Shown here: one piece after another, positions 60,690 to 64,000 of the stretch
Layout: the number at the start of each line of letters is the position of its first letter
Position numbering within the stretch: position 1 is the stretch's first letter
DNA from: Spongilla lacustris
Lineage: Eukaryota; Porifera; Demospongiae; Spongillida; Spongillidae
Assembly (NCBI GenBank): GCA_949361645.1
Contig: OX442416.1
Location: 122,887-186,886 of the forward strand
DNA: 64,000 bases
Direction of reading: 5' to 3'
Notes under the pieces: model-generated
Database searches by the model: none
Seen by the model: only the letters and a program-made list of their open reading frames with translations
Told to the model about the DNA's origin: nothing
Made by a program: the position numbers and the translations under genes

Positions 60690-62760
60690 TGTAATGGCCC
60701 AGGGTCCAATCAGGTTGGCTCCCTCACTGCAGGCGGTCAGAATGTCCAGTGCATGGAGCAGTTGTGGATGGAGTTATCAGACTACCAGCGAGTGAGCAAC
60801 CAGGTGCTAAGAAATCCTACAGGGTCATTGGGGGCACCCACAATAATGCAGCTCTCACACTGCGATAGGAATCGGCACCCCCCACAATATTTGGGGAGCC
60901 ATCAACTGGATTCACACATGCCCCATTCGCCCCATGGCCCTATCTCCCACTACCTACATGTATCCTCCTTTACTGCAAGTTGTATCCGAGGCCCAGGCCA
61001 TCCCCTACTCAATAGCACTCTCAGTCCAAACGCAACCAGCCCTCCCACCCACCCCTAAACACCCCTCTTACATATGGTGTAATCAGGCTGCCAACTGGGG
61101 AGCTGCCAGCTGCCACTTTACCAGGGATGAATGGGGTTGTCACAAAACTAGACCCCATCATGTGGAGTAGAACCTTGAACTGGAGCTGGCCCCAACACTG
61201 GGGCCAGCCACAATGGCCCCCTATCCTAGCCCCACACAGCTCCACACTGCAAATGCAAATGAAGCCACTACCTATGAAACCATTAACCCCCACACTACAA
61301 GAGGACTTACTGGTAGGGAACCATAGTGGAGTTACCAGCTCACATTGGACAAATGGGGATACCACCACTGGAGCAGCCTCCATTTGTAGAGTGTACATGC
61401 CTATATTTTTCTCTTCACACATGTAGATCTGAACTACTGTAAGAGACTTAGACATGTACATGTTTGTGCATGTACGGAGTAAATTTTATCTGGTGTGAAG
61501 CCATGCTGTTAGTGGTGAATATAGTTACCTGCCCTATCGGTACTGATTGCGGTGGGTCTGCACCCGTGGTAGGTGTATATAGACAACCAAGGCTTGCAGA
61601 GGGCGTTTTGCCTACTGGGAACTACTACTGTACGCGAATAGCAACACATGGAATGATAATACACTACCGGTACCCGGTATAGCACATTTTTGCAGAAACA
61701 CCAGCCTAGGGCTAGGTAGTTGATGAATCCATTAAAGTTGTAGGGTCTATTAACTCCACTTGTGTGGTCATGAATTCTGATGTCTTCACCGTGCCACATT
61801 GCACCTGTGACCGTGCATGCAATTTATGTGACATTCAAAATGGCACTTTCATGTTTCGCTACTCGCGTACAGTAGTTCCCAGTAGGCAAAACGCCCTCTG
61901 CAATCCTTGGTTGTCTATATACACCTACCACGGGTGCAGACCCACCGCAATCAGTACCGATAGGGCAGGTAACTATATTCACCACTAACAGCTTGGCTTC
62001 ATACCAGATAAAATTTATTCTGTACAACACAAACTGTGAAGAGAAAAATATACTCTACAAATGGAGGCTGCTCCAGTGGTGTTATCCCCATTTGTCCAAT
62101 GCGAGCTGGTAACTCCACGATGGTTCCCTACCAGTAAGTCCTCTTGTAGTGTGGGGGTTAATGGTTTCATAGGTAGTGGCTTCATTTGCATTTGCAGTGA
62201 GGAGCTGTGTGGGGCTAGGATAGGGTGCCATTGTGGCTGGCCCCAGTGTTTGGGGCTGGCTCCAGTTCAAGGTTCCACTCCACATGCTGAGATCTAGTTT
62301 TGTGACAACCCCATTCATCCCTGGTAATGTGGCAGCTGGCAGTTCTCCGGCCTGTTGGTAGTATGATTACACCATATGTAAGAGGGGTGTTTAGGGGTGG
62401 GTGGGAGGGCTGGTTGTGTGGGGACTGAGAGTGCTATTGAGTAGGGGATGGCCTGTGCCTCGGATATAACTTGCAGTAAAGGAGGATAGGTAGTGGGAGA
62501 TAGGGCCATGGGGCGAATGGGGCATGTGTGAATCCAGTTGATGGCTCCCCAAATATTGTGGAGGGTGCCGATTCCTATCGCAGTGTGAGAGCTGCATTAT
62601 TGTGGGTGCCCCCAATGACCCTGTAGGATTTTTTAGCACCTGATTGCTCTTTTGCTGGCAGTTTGATAACTCCATCCGCAACTGCTCCATGCACTGGACA
62701 TTCTGACCGCCTGCAGTGAGGGAGCCAACCCGATTGAACCCTGGGTCATTACAGGGTGCA
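60690..62760. other. Centre of the element IV palindrome
   Basis: 60700-61640 is mirrored by about 61850-62760: CGGTACTGATTGCGGTGGGT at 61539 and its complement near 61943, and GGTCAGAATGTCCAGTGCAT at 60736 and its complement near 62691. The loop is about 61660-61845. It resembles the centre of element III. No gene. Confidence 0.75.
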
Positions 62761-63945
62761 AATGGGACCATGGATTTGATCCTAAAACAGAATCAAGTAC
62801 AGGGTGTAAATGCGTGGATCATGCATTTGACCCCACAACAGACAAAAGTACAGGGTGTAAATGGGACCATAGATTTGACCCCACCACATACACAAGTACA
62901 GGGTGTAAATGGGACCATGGATTTGATCCCAATATCATAGACACAAGTACAGGGTGCAAATGGGACCATGGATTTGATCACAAGTACAGGGTGTAAATGG
63001 AACCATGGTTATGATTACACAACAGACACCAGTACAGGTTGTAAATGGGACCATGGATTTGACCTCAAAACATAACAAGTACAGGGTGTAAATGAGACCA
63101 TGGATTTGACCCCACAACAGACACAAGTACAGGGTGTAAATGGGACCATGGATTTGACCTCAAAACATACACATGTACAGGGTGTAAATGAGACCATGGA
63201 TTAGACCCCACAACAGACAAAAGTATAGGGTGCAAATGGGACCATGGATTTGACCCCACAACAGACAAAAGTACAGGGTATAAATGGGACCATGGATTTG
63301 ACCCCACAACAGACTCAATTACAGGGTATAAATGGGACCATGGATTTGACCCCACAACAGACACAAGTACAGGGTGTAAATGGGACCATGGATTTGACCT
63401 CAAAAGCATGGTATAAATGGGACCATGGATTTGATTTCATAACAGACACAAATATAGGGTGTAAATGGAACTATGGATTTGACCCCACAACAGACCCAAA
63501 TACATGGTGTAAATGGGACCATGGATTTGATCACAAGTACAGGGTCTAAATCAGACCATGGAATTGACCCCACAACAGACAAAAGTACAGAGTACAGGGT
63601 GTTAATGGGACCATGGATTTGATCACAAGTACAGGGTGTAAATCAGACAATGGATTTGACTCCACAACAGACAAAATTACAATGTGTAAATCAGACCATG
63701 GATTTGACCCCACAACAGACAAAAGTACAGGGTGTAAATGGGACCATGGATTTGACCTCAAAAGCATGGTATAAATGGGACCATGGATTTGATTTCACAA
63801 CAGACACAAATACAGGGTGTAAATGGAACTATGGATTTTACCCCACAACAGACCCAAGTACAGGGTGTAAATGGGACCATGGATTTGACCCCACAACAGA
63901 CACAAGTACAGGGTGTAAATGGGACCACCATCGTCACTAGTCTCA
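62760..63945 (+). repeat. 48-bp minisatellite, right arm of the element IV palindrome
   Basis: Reverse complement of the left array: CAAGTACAGGGTGTAAATGG then GACCATGGATTTGACC. It is followed by 63946-64000, which mirrors 58865-58925. Confidence 0.94.
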
Positions 63946-64000
63946 TACCCAGACCCAGATTTTCACAGCATCGGATAGATTACATAACCATTACGTGAAA

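Larger units (their letters stand above)
56047..64000. mobile_element. Giant palindromic element IV, right end outside window
   Basis: Starts GGGACAGTTTCCGAGAAAAT. Its first ~700 bp match the terminus of element III block by block (CTCCGTGCCAGTATTGCAAC, CATCCGTTACGGAGA, TTTCCCGCTCGAATCGCGCC, ACGACGATCGATATTCAAGA), and its continuation past the inserted hAT-like element (57281 on) matches III after GGGAGTGAGCAGC. From 58865 to 64000 the sequence is palindromic around about 61750. The matching outer terminus must lie past 64000. Confidence 0.8.

Noticed and set aside
58926..63998. Repeat proteins such as MDLTPQQTQVQGVNGTMDLT
   Set aside because: The 48-bp unit is a multiple of three, so several frames stay open on both strands.

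Overview
This window is nuclear DNA of a multicellular eukaryote, most likely a marine invertebrate and possibly a demosponge. The evidence is spliced genes with short GT-AG introns, a G2E3-type HECT ligase and a divergent p53-family gene, many animal-type transposons (hAT, Ty3/Gypsy), abundant microsatellites and frequent TACATGTA-like words. The taxon is an inference. No prokaryotic gene, tRNA, rRNA or CRISPR array was seen.

Layout. (1) 1-15055 is a huge non-coding inverted structure. Two arms of ~141-bp tandem repeats (841-5034 and, in reverse orientation, 6365-13469) are bounded by an ~840-bp inverted repeat (1-840 against 13470-14310); the left end lies outside the window. (2) 15056-18900 is intergenic, with large CA/TG/CATA microsatellites and two decayed, convergent copies of a mobile-element C-terminal domain. 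(3) 18938-26452 (+) is an 11-exon G2E3-like HECT ubiquitin ligase gene. Its first intron holds a hAT element (8-bp target duplication), a second element nested inside it, and a solo terminus of the giant palindrome family. One exon carries an apparent frameshift. (4) 27079-31989 is a complete, young Ty3/Gypsy retrotransposon on the minus strand: 134-bp LTRs, tRNA-Ser primer site, gag, a -1 slippery heptamer and an intact pol. (5) 33144-34410 (-) is a nine-exon gene whose product aligns with the p53/p63/p73 DNA-binding domain. (6) 34411-36794 holds a long perfect hairpin and a small basic-repeat ORF. (7) 36795-46321, 46332-56033 and 56047 to beyond 64000 are three giant palindromic, essentially non-coding elements lying head to tail, separated only by ~10-13 bp of (AT)n.

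The most unusual content is this family of ~10-kb palindromic elements. The termini of those from 36795 onward (and the solo copy at 22503) are related, while each interior is filled with a different tandem repeat amplified as an inverted pair. No transposase was found in any of them. The HECT gene (+) and the p53-like gene (-) are convergent, with the Gypsy element inserted between their 3' ends.
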